In this document: positions 17,362 through 25,463 of the stretch, piece by piece
Layout: each line of letters opens with the position of its first letter
Position numbering within the stretch: position 1 is the first letter of the stretch
Assembly (NCBI RefSeq): GCF_001513955.1
Contig: NZ_KQ948144.1
Coordinates: 874,853-938,852 of the forward strand
Length of the DNA: 64,000 nt
DNA from: Streptomyces pseudovenezuelae
GTDB lineage: Bacteria; Actinomycetota; Actinomycetes; Streptomycetales; Streptomycetaceae
Direction of reading: 5' to 3'
Notes under the pieces: generated by a model
Database searches by the model: none
What the model was told of the DNA's origin: nothing
What the model saw: only the letters and a program-made list of their open reading frames with translations
Made by a program: the position numbers and the translations under genes

Positions 17362-17856
17362 GTGACGACACGTGGAGTTCTGTACGTGCACTCCGCGCCG
17401 CGCGCGCTGTGCCCGCACGTCGAGTGGGCCGTCGCCGGGGTGCTCGGCACGCGCGTCAACCTCGACTGGATCCGGCAGCCGGCCGCGCCGGGCACCTGGC
17501 GCTCGGAGTTCTCCTGGAAGGGCGAGGTGGGCACGGCGTCCAAGCTCGCCTCCGCCCTCAGAGGCTGGCACCTGCTGCGCTTCGAGGTCACGGCCGAGCC
17601 CTGCGCCACCGCCGAGGGCGAGCGCTACAGCTGCACGCCGGAGCTCGGCATCTTCCACGCCGTCACCGGCATCCACGGCGACATCCTGATCCCGGAGGAC
17701 CGCCTGCGCGCGGCCCTGACCCGCTCCCAGCGCGGGGAGACGGACCTGGAAGCGGAGCTGGCCAAGCTCCTCGGCAAGCCCTGGGACGACGAGTTGGAGC
17801 CCTTCCGGTACGCCGGCGAGGGCGCCCCGGTCCGCTGGCTGCACCAGGTGGTGTAG
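17362..17856 (+). CDS. DUF3145 family protein
   Basis: This 164-residue protein matches the actinobacterial DUF3145 family from its first residues (MTTRGVLYVHSAPRALCPH). It is soluble, with no signal or membrane segment. It has an N-terminal mixed alpha/beta region and a C-terminal stretch TDLEAELAKLLGKPWDDELE. Function is unknown. GTG 17362 was chosen with GGAGGT four bases upstream, which is close but usable. A TAGCCT box at 17291-17296 may be the promoter, giving a leader of about 60 nt. The gene faces fabF across a strong terminator. Confidence 0.88.
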   Translation: MTTRGVLYVHSAPRALCPHVEWAVAGVLGTRVNLDWIRQPAAPGTWRSEFSWKGEVGTASKLASALRGWHLLRFEVTAEPCATAEGERYSCTPELGIFHAVTGIHGDILIPEDRLRAALTRSQRGETDLEAELAKLLGKPWDDELEPFRYAGEGAPVRWLHQVV

Positions 17857-17869
17857 GTCTTCTGTACAC

Positions 17870-17905
17870 GTGAAGGGCCCCCACCGCTCGGTGGGGGCCC
17901 TTCAC
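17870..17905. terminator. Bidirectional terminator between DUF3145 gene and fab operon
   Basis: A perfect 16-bp stem (17870-17885 with 17890-17905) and a 4-base loop lies between convergent genes. It should end the fab operon transcript on the minus strand as well. Confidence 0.88.
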
Positions 17906-17913
17906 GCGCGTTC

Positions 17914-19194
17914 TCAGACGGTACGGAACGCCAGGACGACGTTGTGCCCGCCGAACCCGAACGAGTCGTTCAGCGCGGCGATACGGCCCTCCACGGGCAG
18001 CTTGCGCGCCTCGCCGCGGACGACGTCGGCGTTGGCCTCCGCCTCCGGGTCGAGGTTCTCGACGTTGATGGTCGGCGGAGCCACCCGGTGGTACAGGGCG
18101 AGGACGGTGGCGACCGTCTCCACGCCGCCCGCGCCACCGAGCAGGTGACCGGTCATCGACTTGGTGGCGGACACGGCCATGTGGTCGGCGTCGTCGCCGA
18201 ACACCTTGCGCAGCGCCTTGAGCTCGGCGATGTCACCGGCCGGGGTCGACGTGGCGTGCGCGTTGACGTGCACGATCTCCGCCGGGTTCAGGTCGGTGCG
18301 GTCCAGCAGGTTCTGCAGCGCGTGCGAGATGCCGCGGCCCTCGGGCTCCGGCTGCACGATGTCGTGGGCGTCGGCGGAGATGCCCTGTCCGACCGCCTCG
18401 GCGTACACCCGCGCACCGCGCTTGGCGGCGTGCTCGGCGGACTCCAGGACGACGACACCGGCACCCTCGCCGAGGACGAATCCGTCCCGGGCGACGTCGT
18501 AGGGACGCGAGGCGCCCTCGGGGTTCTCGTTGTTCTTGGACATCGCCATCATGTTGCCGAACGCGGCGATGGGCAGCGGGTGGATCGCCGCCTCCGTGCC
18601 ACCGGCGACGACGACGTCGGCGCGGCCGGTACGGATCATCTCGATGGCGTAGCCGATGGCCTCGGCGCCCGACGCGCAGGCGGAGACCGGGGTGTGCACA
18701 CCCGCGCGGGCCCCGACGAGCAGACCCACGTTGGCGGACGGGCTGTTGGGCATCAGCATCGGCACGGTGTGCGGGGAGACGCGGCGGACGCCCTTCTCCT
18801 TGAGCACGTCGTACTGGTCGAGCAGGGTCGTGACACCGCCGATGCCGGAGGCGATGACGGCGCCGAGACGGTCGGGGTCGACCTCGCCGACCGAACCGTC
18901 CTCACCGGCCTTGCCCTCGAAACCGGCGTCGGCCCACGCTTCCTTGGCCGCGATCAGCGCGAACTGCGCCGAGCGGTCCAGACGGCGGGCCTGCGGCCGG
19001 GGAATGACCTCGGTCGGTTCCACCGCGATCTGCGCGGCGATACGGACCGCCTGCTCGGCGGCCCACTCCTGCTCCAGGGGCTTGACGCCGGACTTGCCGG
19101 CGACCAGACCCTCCCAGGTAGAGGCTGCGTCGCCACCCAGCGGTGTGGTTGCGCCGATACCGGTGACGACCACGGTGCGATTGGTCGGGCTCAC
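17914..19194 (-). CDS. fabF: 3-oxoacyl-ACP synthase II (KAS II)
   Basis: This 426-residue condensing enzyme elongates acyl-ACP with malonyl-ACP in type II fatty acid synthesis. The catalytic triad is Cys173 (VSACASG), His313 (VNAHATSTPAGD) and His350 (SMTGHLLGG), with Lys345 nearby. GTG at 19194 was chosen because GGAGAAAG lies at the right distance and the family begins near VTGIGATTPLGG; an upstream in-frame start would add an unlikely 14 residues. It is the last gene of the fabD-fabH-acpP-fabF operon. Confidence 0.96.
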   Translation of the reverse strand: MSPTNRTVVVTGIGATTPLGGDAASTWEGLVAGKSGVKPLEQEWAAEQAVRIAAQIAVEPTEVIPRPQARRLDRSAQFALIAAKEAWADAGFEGKAGEDGSVGEVDPDRLGAVIASGIGGVTTLLDQYDVLKEKGVRRVSPHTVPMLMPNSPSANVGLLVGARAGVHTPVSACASGAEAIGYAIEMIRTGRADVVVAGGTEAAIHPLPIAAFGNMMAMSKNNENPEGASRPYDVARDGFVLGEGAGVVVLESAEHAAKRGARVYAEAVGQGISADAHDIVQPEPEGRGISHALQNLLDRTDLNPAEIVHVNAHATSTPAGDIAELKALRKVFGDDADHMAVSATKSMTGHLLGGAGGVETVATVLALYHRVAPPTINVENLDPEAEANADVVRGEARKLPVEGRIAALNDSFGFGGHNVVLAFRTV

Positions 19195-19295
19195 GGGAAA
19201 TCTTTCTCCAACGGTACGAGGATTAAGCGGCGCCACCGCCGGGTGGCGGGGCCGGCACGTCCGGCCTGGAGGGCTCCGTGAGGAGCCCGGGTGAC

Positions 19296-19544
19296 TCAGG
19301 CCTGGTGCTTGAGGATGTAGTCGGTGGCGTCGCCGACCGTCTTGAGGTTCTTGACGTCGTCGTCCGGGATCTTGACGTCGAAGCGCTCTTCGGCGGCGAC
19401 GACGACCTCGACCATGGACAGCGAGTCGACGTCCAGGTCGTCGGTGAAGGACTTGTCCAGCTGGACGTCCTCAACCGGGATGCCGGCGATCTCGTTCACG
19501 ATGTCGGCGAGACCGGCGACGATCTCTTCCTGAGTGGCGGCCAT
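19296..19544 (-). CDS. acpP: Acyl carrier protein
   Basis: This 82-residue acidic carrier protein shuttles growing acyl chains in fatty acid synthesis. The phosphopantetheine attachment site is Ser41 in DVDSLSMVE. Length, acidity and the position between fabH and fabF mark it as the primary-metabolism ACP rather than a polyketide ACP. A roughly 80-bp gap follows on the fabH side and about 100 bp on the fabF side, so extra processing or internal promoters are possible. Confidence 0.97.
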   Translation of the reverse strand: MAATQEEIVAGLADIVNEIAGIPVEDVQLDKSFTDDLDVDSLSMVEVVVAAEERFDVKIPDDDVKNLKTVGDATDYILKHQA

Positions 19545-19622
19545 GGTGGCGCTCCTTCGTTTTCTTATCCAGAGGGTTGGCAGTGCTTCCCGTCCCGGAC
19601 CGGGTGGTCCGGCACGGAGTGC

Positions 19623-20618
19623 CTAGGGGAGGGTAACGACAGTGGCGGCGTAGACGAGACCCGCCCCGAATCCGATGACGAGCGCGGTGTCGCCGCTCTT
19701 CGCCTCACCGGTCGCCAGGAGCCGCTCCATAGCGAGCGGGATCGAGGCGGCCGAGGTGTTGCCGGTGGTGCGCACGTCACGCGCGACCGTGACGTGCTCC
19801 GGCAGCTTCAGCGTCTTCACCATCGAGTCGATGATCCGCTCGTTGGCCTGGTGGGGAATGAAGACGTCCAGGTCGCTCGGGCTGATCCCGGCCGCGTCCA
19901 GCGCCTGCTGGGCGACCTTCGCCATCTCGAACACGGCCCAGCGGAACACCGCCTGGCCCTCCTGCGTGATCGCGGGGAACTTGCCCGTGGAGTCGTACTC
20001 GGTCCACGCCACGGTCTGCTTGATCGTCTCGGACTTGTCACCCTCGGAGCCCCAGACGGTGGGGCCGATCGCGGGTTCCGCGGACGGACCGACGACGACC
20101 GCGCCGGCACCGTCGCCGAACAGGAAGGCCGTGGCCCGGTCCTCCAGGTCGGTGAGGTCGGACAGCCGCTCCACGCCGATGACGAGGACGTACTCCGCCG
20201 AGCCCTCGACGATCATGCCCTTGGCGAGGGTGAGGCCGTAGCCGAAGCCCGCGCAGCCCGCCGAGATGTCGAAGGCGGCGGCCTTGTTCGTGCCCAGCTT
20301 GTCCGCGATCTCCGTCGCCACGGCCGGGGTCTGCTTGAAGTGCGAGACGGTCGAGACGATCACGCCGCCGATCTGCTCGGCGGAGATCCCGGCGTCGGCG
20401 ATCGCCTTGCCGGACGCCTCGATCGACATCGCGGCGACGGTCTCCTCGGCGTTGGCCCAGTGCCGGGTCTGGATGCCGGAGCGCGAGCGGATCCACTCGT
20501 CGGACGAGTCGATCGTCTCGAGGATCACCTCGTTCGGCACGACCCGGGTCGGGCGGTAGCCGCCGACCCCGAGGATGCGCGCGTACGGGGCGCCCTTGCT
20601 GGGCTTGATCTTCGACAT
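19623..20618 (-). CDS. fabH: 3-oxoacyl-ACP synthase III
   Basis: This 331-residue enzyme starts fatty acid synthesis by condensing acyl-CoA primers (in Streptomyces, also branched ones) with malonyl-ACP. The Cys-His-Asn triad is Cys122 (ISAGCAGF), His256 (IPHQANE) and Asn287 (TTGNTSAAS). ATG 20618 has GAAGGAG about 9 bases upstream and gives the known Streptomyces N-terminus MSKIKPSKG. It begins 16 bp after the fabD stop. Confidence 0.96.
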   Translation of the reverse strand: MSKIKPSKGAPYARILGVGGYRPTRVVPNEVILETIDSSDEWIRSRSGIQTRHWANAEETVAAMSIEASGKAIADAGISAEQIGGVIVSTVSHFKQTPAVATEIADKLGTNKAAAFDISAGCAGFGYGLTLAKGMIVEGSAEYVLVIGVERLSDLTDLEDRATAFLFGDGAGAVVVGPSAEPAIGPTVWGSEGDKSETIKQTVAWTEYDSTGKFPAITQEGQAVFRWAVFEMAKVAQQALDAAGISPSDLDVFIPHQANERIIDSMVKTLKLPEHVTVARDVRTTGNTSAASIPLAMERLLATGEAKSGDTALVIGFGAGLVYAATVVTLP

Positions 20619-20634
20619 GCTCTCGTGCTCCTTC

Positions 20635-21558
20635 TCAGGCACTGTGCTCGGCGATGAGCTCGCGAGCAGCGTCGAGGTCGTCGGGGGTCTTGAGCGCCAG
20701 CGTCTTCACACCGGGCAGCGCGCGCTTGGCGAGGCCGACCAGTGTGCCGCCGGGGGAGACCTCGATGAACGCGGTGGCGCCGAGCTCCTTGAAGGTCTCC
20801 ATGCACCGGTCCCAGCGGACCGGGTTGGCGACCTGGCCGACCAGCCGCTCCAGCACCTCGGCGCCGGTGGCGACGGTCCGTCCGTCCTTGTTCGAGACGT
20901 ACGTGAGCGTCGGATCGGCCGGCGTCAGGTCGGCGGCGGCCTTGGCCAGCGCGTCGACCGCGGGGGCCATGTGGTGCGTGTGGAAGGCGCCGGCGACCTT
21001 CAGCGGGACGACCTTGCGGACGCCCTCGGGCTTGTCCTCGTTCAGGACGGCGAGCTGCTCCAGCGTGCCCGCGGCGACGATCTGCCCGGCGCCGTTGACG
21101 TTCGCCGGGGTCAGACCCAGCTTCTCCAGGTGCGCCACGGAGATCTCGGGGTCGCCGCCGAGCAGCGCCGACATACCGGTCTCGGTGATCGCGGCGGCGT
21201 CGGCCATCGCCAGACCCCGCTTGCGGACGAGGGTGAGGGCGGCGGAGTCGTCCAGCACGCCCGCGAAGGCCGCGGCGGTGATCTCACCGACGCTGTGCCC
21301 GGCGACGGCGCCCGGGGCGATGGCGGCCATGTCACCGAGTGCCGAGGCGGACAGGATCCCGGCCGCGACCAGCAGCGGCTGCGCCACGGAGGTGTCGCGG
21401 ATGGCGTCCGCGTCGGCCTGTGTGCCGTAGTGGGCAAGGTCCAGTCCGATGGCGTCGGACCACGTGGCGACGCGGTCCGCGGCACCGGGGAGTTCGAGCC
21501 AGGGGGTCAGGAAGCCGGGCGTCTGGGCGCCCTGGCCGGGAGCGACGAGTACGAGCAC
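20635..21558 (-). CDS. fabD: Malonyl-CoA:ACP transacylase
   Basis: This 307-residue enzyme loads malonate onto ACP for both fatty acid and, in Streptomyces, polyketide synthesis. GQGAQ lies near the N-terminus, the nucleophile is Ser89 in GHSVGE, and His193 lies in GAFHTHHM. I chose GTG at 21558, spaced properly from AGAGAG and giving the usual MLVLVAPGQGAQ start; a GTG two codons upstream (21564) is the alternative. It is the first gene of the fab operon, directly downstream of fasR. Confidence 0.95.
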   Translation of the reverse strand: MLVLVAPGQGAQTPGFLTPWLELPGAADRVATWSDAIGLDLAHYGTQADADAIRDTSVAQPLLVAAGILSASALGDMAAIAPGAVAGHSVGEITAAAFAGVLDDSAALTLVRKRGLAMADAAAITETGMSALLGGDPEISVAHLEKLGLTPANVNGAGQIVAAGTLEQLAVLNEDKPEGVRKVVPLKVAGAFHTHHMAPAVDALAKAAADLTPADPTLTYVSNKDGRTVATGAEVLERLVGQVANPVRWDRCMETFKELGATAFIEVSPGGTLVGLAKRALPGVKTLALKTPDDLDAARELIAEHSA

Positions 21559-21576
21559 TCTCACACTCTCTCTTGA

Positions 21577-21645
21577 GGGCGGCCCAAGCCGCCCGTGGGG
21601 ACAGGGACGAAGAACACGAGGGGGTTTTGTGGGCCCCCGACAAAA
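21577..21645 (-). promoter_or_regulatory. fab operon control region: hairpin and inverted repeat
   Basis: The 89-bp fasR-fabD gap holds a perfect 7-bp stem with a 4-base loop (21577-21583 with 21588-21594) close to fabD. A second repeat, TTTTGT-N9-ACAAAA (21625-21630 with 21640-21645), lies near the fasR stop. The AT-rich repeat is a candidate regulator site, since FasR is known to act on the fabD upstream region in S. coelicolor. The exact binding site here is inferred. Confidence 0.45.
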
Positions 21646-21647
21646 GC

Positions 21648-22853
21648 CTAGGGCTGGAGATCTCCGTCGGCCAGACGCCCCAGGATGAGCGCGATCCGCA
21701 AGGTGAACGCCGAACGTACATCGGAGGGTGACCAGCCGGTGACGTCAGTCACACGTCGAAGCCGGTAGCGCACGGTGTTGGGATGCACGAACAGCATCCG
21801 GGCCGCGCCCTCCAGACTGGACGCCTGTTCGAGGTAGACCGAGAGGGTCTCCAGGAGAGCGGAACCGGCCTCCTCCAGCGGTCTGTAGATCTCCTCCACC
21901 AACTGCTCACGCGCACGGGGATCACCGGCCATCGCGCGTTCCGGAAGCAGGTCGTCCGCCAGCACCGGGCGCGGGGCGTCCTGCCAGGCGGAACACGCCT
22001 TGAGCCCGGCGGCGGCCGCCTGCGCGGACCGGGTCGCGGCGAGCAGATCGGGTACCACGGGCCCGGCGACCACCGGCCCGGCCGCATAGGGCCCGATCAG
22101 CGACTTGGCCACGGCGAGCGGGTTGTCGCTGCCGCCCGCGATCACCACGAGCCGGGCCCCGAGCACCCCGGTCAGCACCTGGAGCTTGGCGTGTCGGGCG
22201 GCCCGCCGGATGGCCTCGACCGTCAACTCCGAGTCACCGTCGGGAGCGGTGCCGAGGACCACGCACACATGCTCGGGGGCGTTCCACCCGAGCGCCGCGG
22301 CCCTGCTCACGGCACCCTCGTCGGCCTCCCCGCTGAGCACCGCGTTCACCACGAGCGACTCCAGCCGGGCGTCCCAGGCACCGCGTGCCTCGGCGGCCTG
22401 GGCGTAGACCTGCGCGGTGGCGAAGGCGATCTCACGGGCGTACACCAGCAGGGCCTCACGCAGCACGGACTCGTCACCGGGGGCCGCGACCTCGTCGATC
22501 GCGCTCTCCATGACCTCGATGGTGGTGCGCACCATCTCCACGGTCTGCCGCAGCGTGATGGCCCGGGTCAGCTCACGCGGAGCGGTCCCGAACACGTCGG
22601 TGGAGATGGCCTGCGGGGCGTCCGGACGCCGGAACCACTCGGTGAAGGCCGCGATACCGGCCTGGGCGACCAGCCCGATCCAGGAACGGTTCTCCGGGGG
22701 CATCGCCCGGTACCACGGCAGCGTCTCGTCCATGCGCGCGATGGCCTGCTGGGCGAGGGACCCGGACGACTTCTCCAGCCGCTTCAGGGTCGCGGCATGA
22801 GCGTGGCTGCCGCGTGCGGCGGGGTCGGACTTGCTGTGTTCGGGTTCGGGCAC
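21648..22853 (-). CDS. fasR: PucR-family transcriptional regulator of fatty acid synthesis, FasR
   Basis: This 401-residue regulator has a long N-terminal sensory and GGDEF-like/CdaR region and a C-terminal PucR helix-turn-helix (about 345-385, containing ARMLFVHPNTVRYRLRRV). In S. coelicolor the gene in this position encodes FasR, an activator of the fab operon that couples lipid synthesis to growth; that role is assigned here by synteny. It lies directly upstream of fabD on the same strand with 89 bp between. The start is GTG 22853 without an obvious ribosome site. Confidence 0.9.
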   Translation of the reverse strand: MPEPEHSKSDPAARGSHAHAATLKRLEKSSGSLAQQAIARMDETLPWYRAMPPENRSWIGLVAQAGIAAFTEWFRRPDAPQAISTDVFGTAPRELTRAITLRQTVEMVRTTIEVMESAIDEVAAPGDESVLREALLVYAREIAFATAQVYAQAAEARGAWDARLESLVVNAVLSGEADEGAVSRAAALGWNAPEHVCVVLGTAPDGDSELTVEAIRRAARHAKLQVLTGVLGARLVVIAGGSDNPLAVAKSLIGPYAAGPVVAGPVVPDLLAATRSAQAAAAGLKACSAWQDAPRPVLADDLLPERAMAGDPRAREQLVEEIYRPLEEAGSALLETLSVYLEQASSLEGAARMLFVHPNTVRYRLRRVTDVTGWSPSDVRSAFTLRIALILGRLADGDLQP

Positions 22854-22933
22854 GGGGACAAGACTGCCTTATCCGGACGTCAGTGCGCGCCGCCGGGTAC
22901 CGACTGAGGCCCCACCGGCGGCCCGCCCGGCAC

Positions 22934-22945
22934 TACCGTGGTCCC
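22934..22945 (+). promoter_or_regulatory. Leaderless -10 box TACCGT for pirin gene
   Basis: TACCGT (22934-22939), 6 bases, then GTG at 22946. No ribosome site precedes the GTG. Confidence 0.65.
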
Positions 22946-23599
22946 GTGACGGACGTACGGCGCGCCGCGGAGCGCTACCCAGGCGGGGACCCCGGGACCG
23001 GGATCGAGTCGTGGCACGCCTTCTCCTTCGGGCCGCACTACGACCCCGACAACCTCCGGTTCGGCGCGCTGATCGCCTGCAACGAGGAGCGGCTCCTGCC
23101 CGGGGCCGGGTTCGACGAACATCCGCACAGTCACACCGAGATCGTGACGTGGGTGGTCGAGGGGGAGCTGACGCACCGGGACTCCACCGGGCACGAGACC
23201 GTCGTACGGCCCGGTGACGTGCAGCGGCTGAGCGCCGCCGCGGGCGTCCGGCACATCGAGCGCAACGACGCCGAGACCCCGCTGACCTTCGTGCAGACCT
23301 GGCTGGCGCCCCTGGAGCCCGGCGGCGAGCCGTCGTACGAGATCGTCCGCGGGATCGCCGACTCGACGCCGTACGCCGTCCCGGAGGCGGCCGCGATGCT
23401 CCATGTGCGCCGGCTCGGCGCGGGGGAGCGGACGGCGGTGCCGGACGGGCGCCACCTGTACGTCCATGTCGTGCGCGGTGAAGTGCGGCTGGACGGCGAG
23501 GAGTTGGGCACCGGTGACGCGGCCCGGGTCACCGACGCCAAGGAGCTGGATCTGGTGGCGGTGACGCCGGCCGAACTGCTGGTGTGGGAGATGTCCTAG
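22946..23599 (+). CDS. Pirin family protein (YhhW-like bicupin)
   Basis: This 217-residue protein has two cupin domains. The N-terminal one carries the metal-binding HPHSHTEIVTWVVEGEL stretch (about 54-70), with a Glu and His further on in GVRHIERN. YhhW-type pirins are Fe- or Zn-binding and can act as quercetin 2,3-dioxygenases. The physiological substrate here is unknown. The leaderless GTG start at 22946 excludes a longer in-frame extension. It overlaps the stop of the convergent serine hydrolase by a shared CTAG. Confidence 0.85.
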   Translation: MTDVRRAAERYPGGDPGTGIESWHAFSFGPHYDPDNLRFGALIACNEERLLPGAGFDEHPHSHTEIVTWVVEGELTHRDSTGHETVVRPGDVQRLSAAAGVRHIERNDAETPLTFVQTWLAPLEPGGEPSYEIVRGIADSTPYAVPEAAAMLHVRRLGAGERTAVPDGRHLYVHVVRGEVRLDGEELGTGDAARVTDAKELDLVAVTPAELLVWEMS

Positions 23600-24411
23600 A
23601 GCTCGGCCAGGACGGCGTCGGTGAACGCCGGCCACGCCTCGACCGCCCAGGGCCCGAACGCGCGGTCCGTCAGCGCCACGCAGGCCGCCCGCGCGTCCGG
23701 GTCGATCCACACGAACGTGCCGGACTGGCCGAAGTGCCCGAACGTGCGAGGGGACGAGGAACTCCCCGTCCAGTGCGGGGACTTGCCGTCGCGGATCTCG
23801 AAGCCGAGGCCCCAGTCGTTGGGGTTCTGGTGGCCGTAGCCGGGCAGCACGCCCTTCGTGCCCGGGTACTGGACCGTCATCGCCTCCGCGACCGTGCGCG
23901 GATCCAGCAGCCTCGGTGCCTGCGCCTCCGCCGCGAACCGGAGCAGGTCCTCGACCGTCGACACGCCGTCCTTCGCGGGGGAGCCCTCCAGGGACGTCGA
24001 CGTCATGCCCAGCGGCTCCAGGACCGCCTGCCGCAGATACTCCGCGAAGGGGATGTCCGTCGCCTTGGCGACATGGTCGCCGAGCTGCTCGAAGCCCGCG
24101 TTCGAGTACAGCCGCCGCTCTCCGGGAGCGGCCGTCACCCGGTGCTCGTCGAAGGCCAGCCCCGAGGTGTGCGCGAGCAGGTGCCGCACCGTCGATCCGC
24201 TCGGCCCGGCCGGCTCGTCGAGCTCGATCGCCCCCTCCTCGTACGCGACGAGGACGGCGTACGCGGCGAGCGGCTTGGTGACCGAGGCCAGCGGGAAGCG
24301 CCGGTCCAGGGGGCCGTGGGTGCCGAGGACCGTGCCGTCGGCGCGCACCACCCCCGCCGCAGCGGTGGGAACCGGCCAGTTTTCGATCAACGCGAGGCTC
24401 TGCAAGGACAT
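23596..24411 (-). CDS. Beta-lactamase-fold serine hydrolase
   Basis: This 271-residue protein is a compact member of the serine hydrolase/class C family. The SxxK motif is SVTK at 43-46, a YSN motif lies near 102 and GHFGQSG near 228 at the third motif position. There is no signal peptide. It is likely an esterase or peptidase of unknown substrate. The start is leaderless (TACGCT, 7 bases, ATG). The GNAT gene lies 19 bp upstream but each has its own leaderless promoter, so they need not form an operon. Confidence 0.87.
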   Translation of the reverse strand: MSLQSLALIENWPVPTAAAGVVRADGTVLGTHGPLDRRFPLASVTKPLAAYAVLVAYEEGAIELDEPAGPSGSTVRHLLAHTSGLAFDEHRVTAAPGERRLYSNAGFEQLGDHVAKATDIPFAEYLRQAVLEPLGMTSTSLEGSPAKDGVSTVEDLLRFAAEAQAPRLLDPRTVAEAMTVQYPGTKGVLPGYGHQNPNDWGLGFEIRDGKSPHWTGSSSSPRTFGHFGQSGTFVWIDPDARAACVALTDRAFGPWAVEAWPAFTDAVLAEL

Positions 24412-24424
24412 GCCGTCGAGCGTA
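24412..24424 (-). promoter_or_regulatory. Leaderless -10 box TACGCT for serine hydrolase
   Basis: On the minus strand TACGCT (24424-24419), 7 bases, then ATG at 24411. Confidence 0.65.
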
Positions 24425-24430
24425 AGCCGC

Positions 24431-24901
24431 TCACAGCCTCAGAATCATCGTGGGGTCCGGCTTGGGGACGAAGCCGAGCGAGACGTAGAGCGGTTCGGCC
24501 TCCGGGGACGCGGTCAGCATGACCTGCCCGGCGCCCCGCTCGCGGAACCACGCCAGCAGCTCGTCCATGCACGCGCGCGCGTAGCCGCGCCGACGCGCCC
24601 CGGGATCGGTGGCGACGCTGAAGACGTATCCGGCCAGGCCGTGCGGATTGCCCGCCTTGCCGATCCGGTAGTCGACCGTCCCGGCCACCAGCGCGGCGAG
24701 CGCCCCCGGCCGGTCCGGGTGGTCGACGACGAAGGCCGCGAAGTCCCCGTCCGCCTCGCCCAGCTTCCCGCGCAGCGACGGCAGCGCCTCCGTGTGCCAC
24801 GCTGTGGAGGCATCCCCGCCGGGCAGGGCGTCGATCATCACCTGGCGCAGACGCAGCACTTCCCCGGCGTCCTCGGTCGTGGCACGGCGTACGAGACTCA
24901 T
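24431..24901 (-). CDS. GNAT family N-acetyltransferase
   Basis: This 156-residue acetyltransferase has the acetyl-CoA loop around VATDPGARRRGYARACMDEL (about 95-114). The C-terminal beta-strand YVSLGFVPKPDPTMIL is typical of the fold. The N-terminal MSLVRRATTEDAGEVLRLR start is typical of small-molecule or protein N-acetylating GNATs. The substrate is unknown. The start at 24901 is fixed by a leaderless TAGCGT box; a longer in-frame extension would overlap the MerR promoter. Confidence 0.87.
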   Translation of the reverse strand: MSLVRRATTEDAGEVLRLRQVMIDALPGGDASTAWHTEALPSLRGKLGEADGDFAAFVVDHPDRPGALAALVAGTVDYRIGKAGNPHGLAGYVFSVATDPGARRRGYARACMDELLAWFRERGAGQVMLTASPEAEPLYVSLGFVPKPDPTMILRL

Positions 24902-24914
24902 GGCCCGCACGCTA
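24902..24914 (-). promoter_or_regulatory. Leaderless -10 box TAGCGT for GNAT gene
   Basis: On the minus strand TAGCGT (24914-24909), 7 bases, then ATG at 24901. Confidence 0.65.
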
Positions 24915-24960
24915 GCGACCGCACCTGTGGCGCGTCCTGCCGATTTCTTACCGGTTCTGC

Positions 24961-24998
24961 TTGCTTGGAGTGCACTCCAAGGCCATAGCGTGGTGGTC
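24961..24998 (+). promoter_or_regulatory. MerR-type promoter with 18-bp palindromic operator, leaderless start
   Basis: A perfect 18-bp palindrome, CTTGGAGTG followed by CACTCCAAG (24964-24981), sits between a possible -35 TTGCTT (24961-24966) and the -10 TAGCGT (24986-24991). That spacing is 19 bp, the long spacer typical of MerR-activated promoters. The ATG of the merR gene is 7 bases after the -10 box. Confidence 0.75.
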
Positions 24999-25463
24999 AT
25001 GACGGTGATGGAGACCACGAGTACCAGGACCGACAGCTGCGCCGCCCCGCCGAACGCTCACCGGCGCCCCAACGGCCAGGACAGCTACACGATCAGCGAG
25101 GTCGTCGCCTTCACCGGCCTGACCGCGCACACCCTGCGCTGGTACGAGCGCATCGGCCTGATGCCGCACATCGACCGCTCGCACACCGGCCAGCGCCGCT
25201 ACAGCAACCGTGACCTCGACTGGCTCGACCTCGTCGGCAAGCTCCGGCTCACCGGCATGCCGGTCGCCGACATGGTGCGGTACGCGGAACTGGTGCGGGA
25301 GGGCGACCACACGTTCACCGAACGGTTCGAGCTCCTGGAGACGACCCGCCGGGACGTCCTGTCCCGGATCGCGGAACTCCAGGACACGCTCGCCGTTCTC
25401 GACCGGAAGATCAGCTTCTACGCCGAAGCCGGTCGCGCCTACGAATCGGAGAAGGCCGGATGA
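24999..25463 (+). CDS. MerR family transcriptional regulator
   Basis: This 154-residue regulator has an N-terminal MerR winged helix (YTISEVVAFTGLTAHTLRWY, about 29-48) and the following wing with RRYSNRDLDWL. A C-terminal dimerisation coiled coil runs about 95-145. It lacks the clustered C-terminal cysteines of metal sensors, so it likely senses an organic molecule or aldehyde stress. It overlaps the aldo/keto reductase gene by 4 bases (ATGA), so the pair is translationally coupled and probably autoregulated through the upstream palindrome. Confidence 0.92.
   Translation: MTVMETTSTRTDSCAAPPNAHRRPNGQDSYTISEVVAFTGLTAHTLRWYERIGLMPHIDRSHTGQRRYSNRDLDWLDLVGKLRLTGMPVADMVRYAELVREGDHTFTERFELLETTRRDVLSRIAELQDTLAVLDRKISFYAEAGRAYESEKAG

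Noticed and set aside
23596..24901. Serine hydrolase and GNAT as one operon
   Set aside because: Each has its own leaderless -10 box immediately before its start codon.
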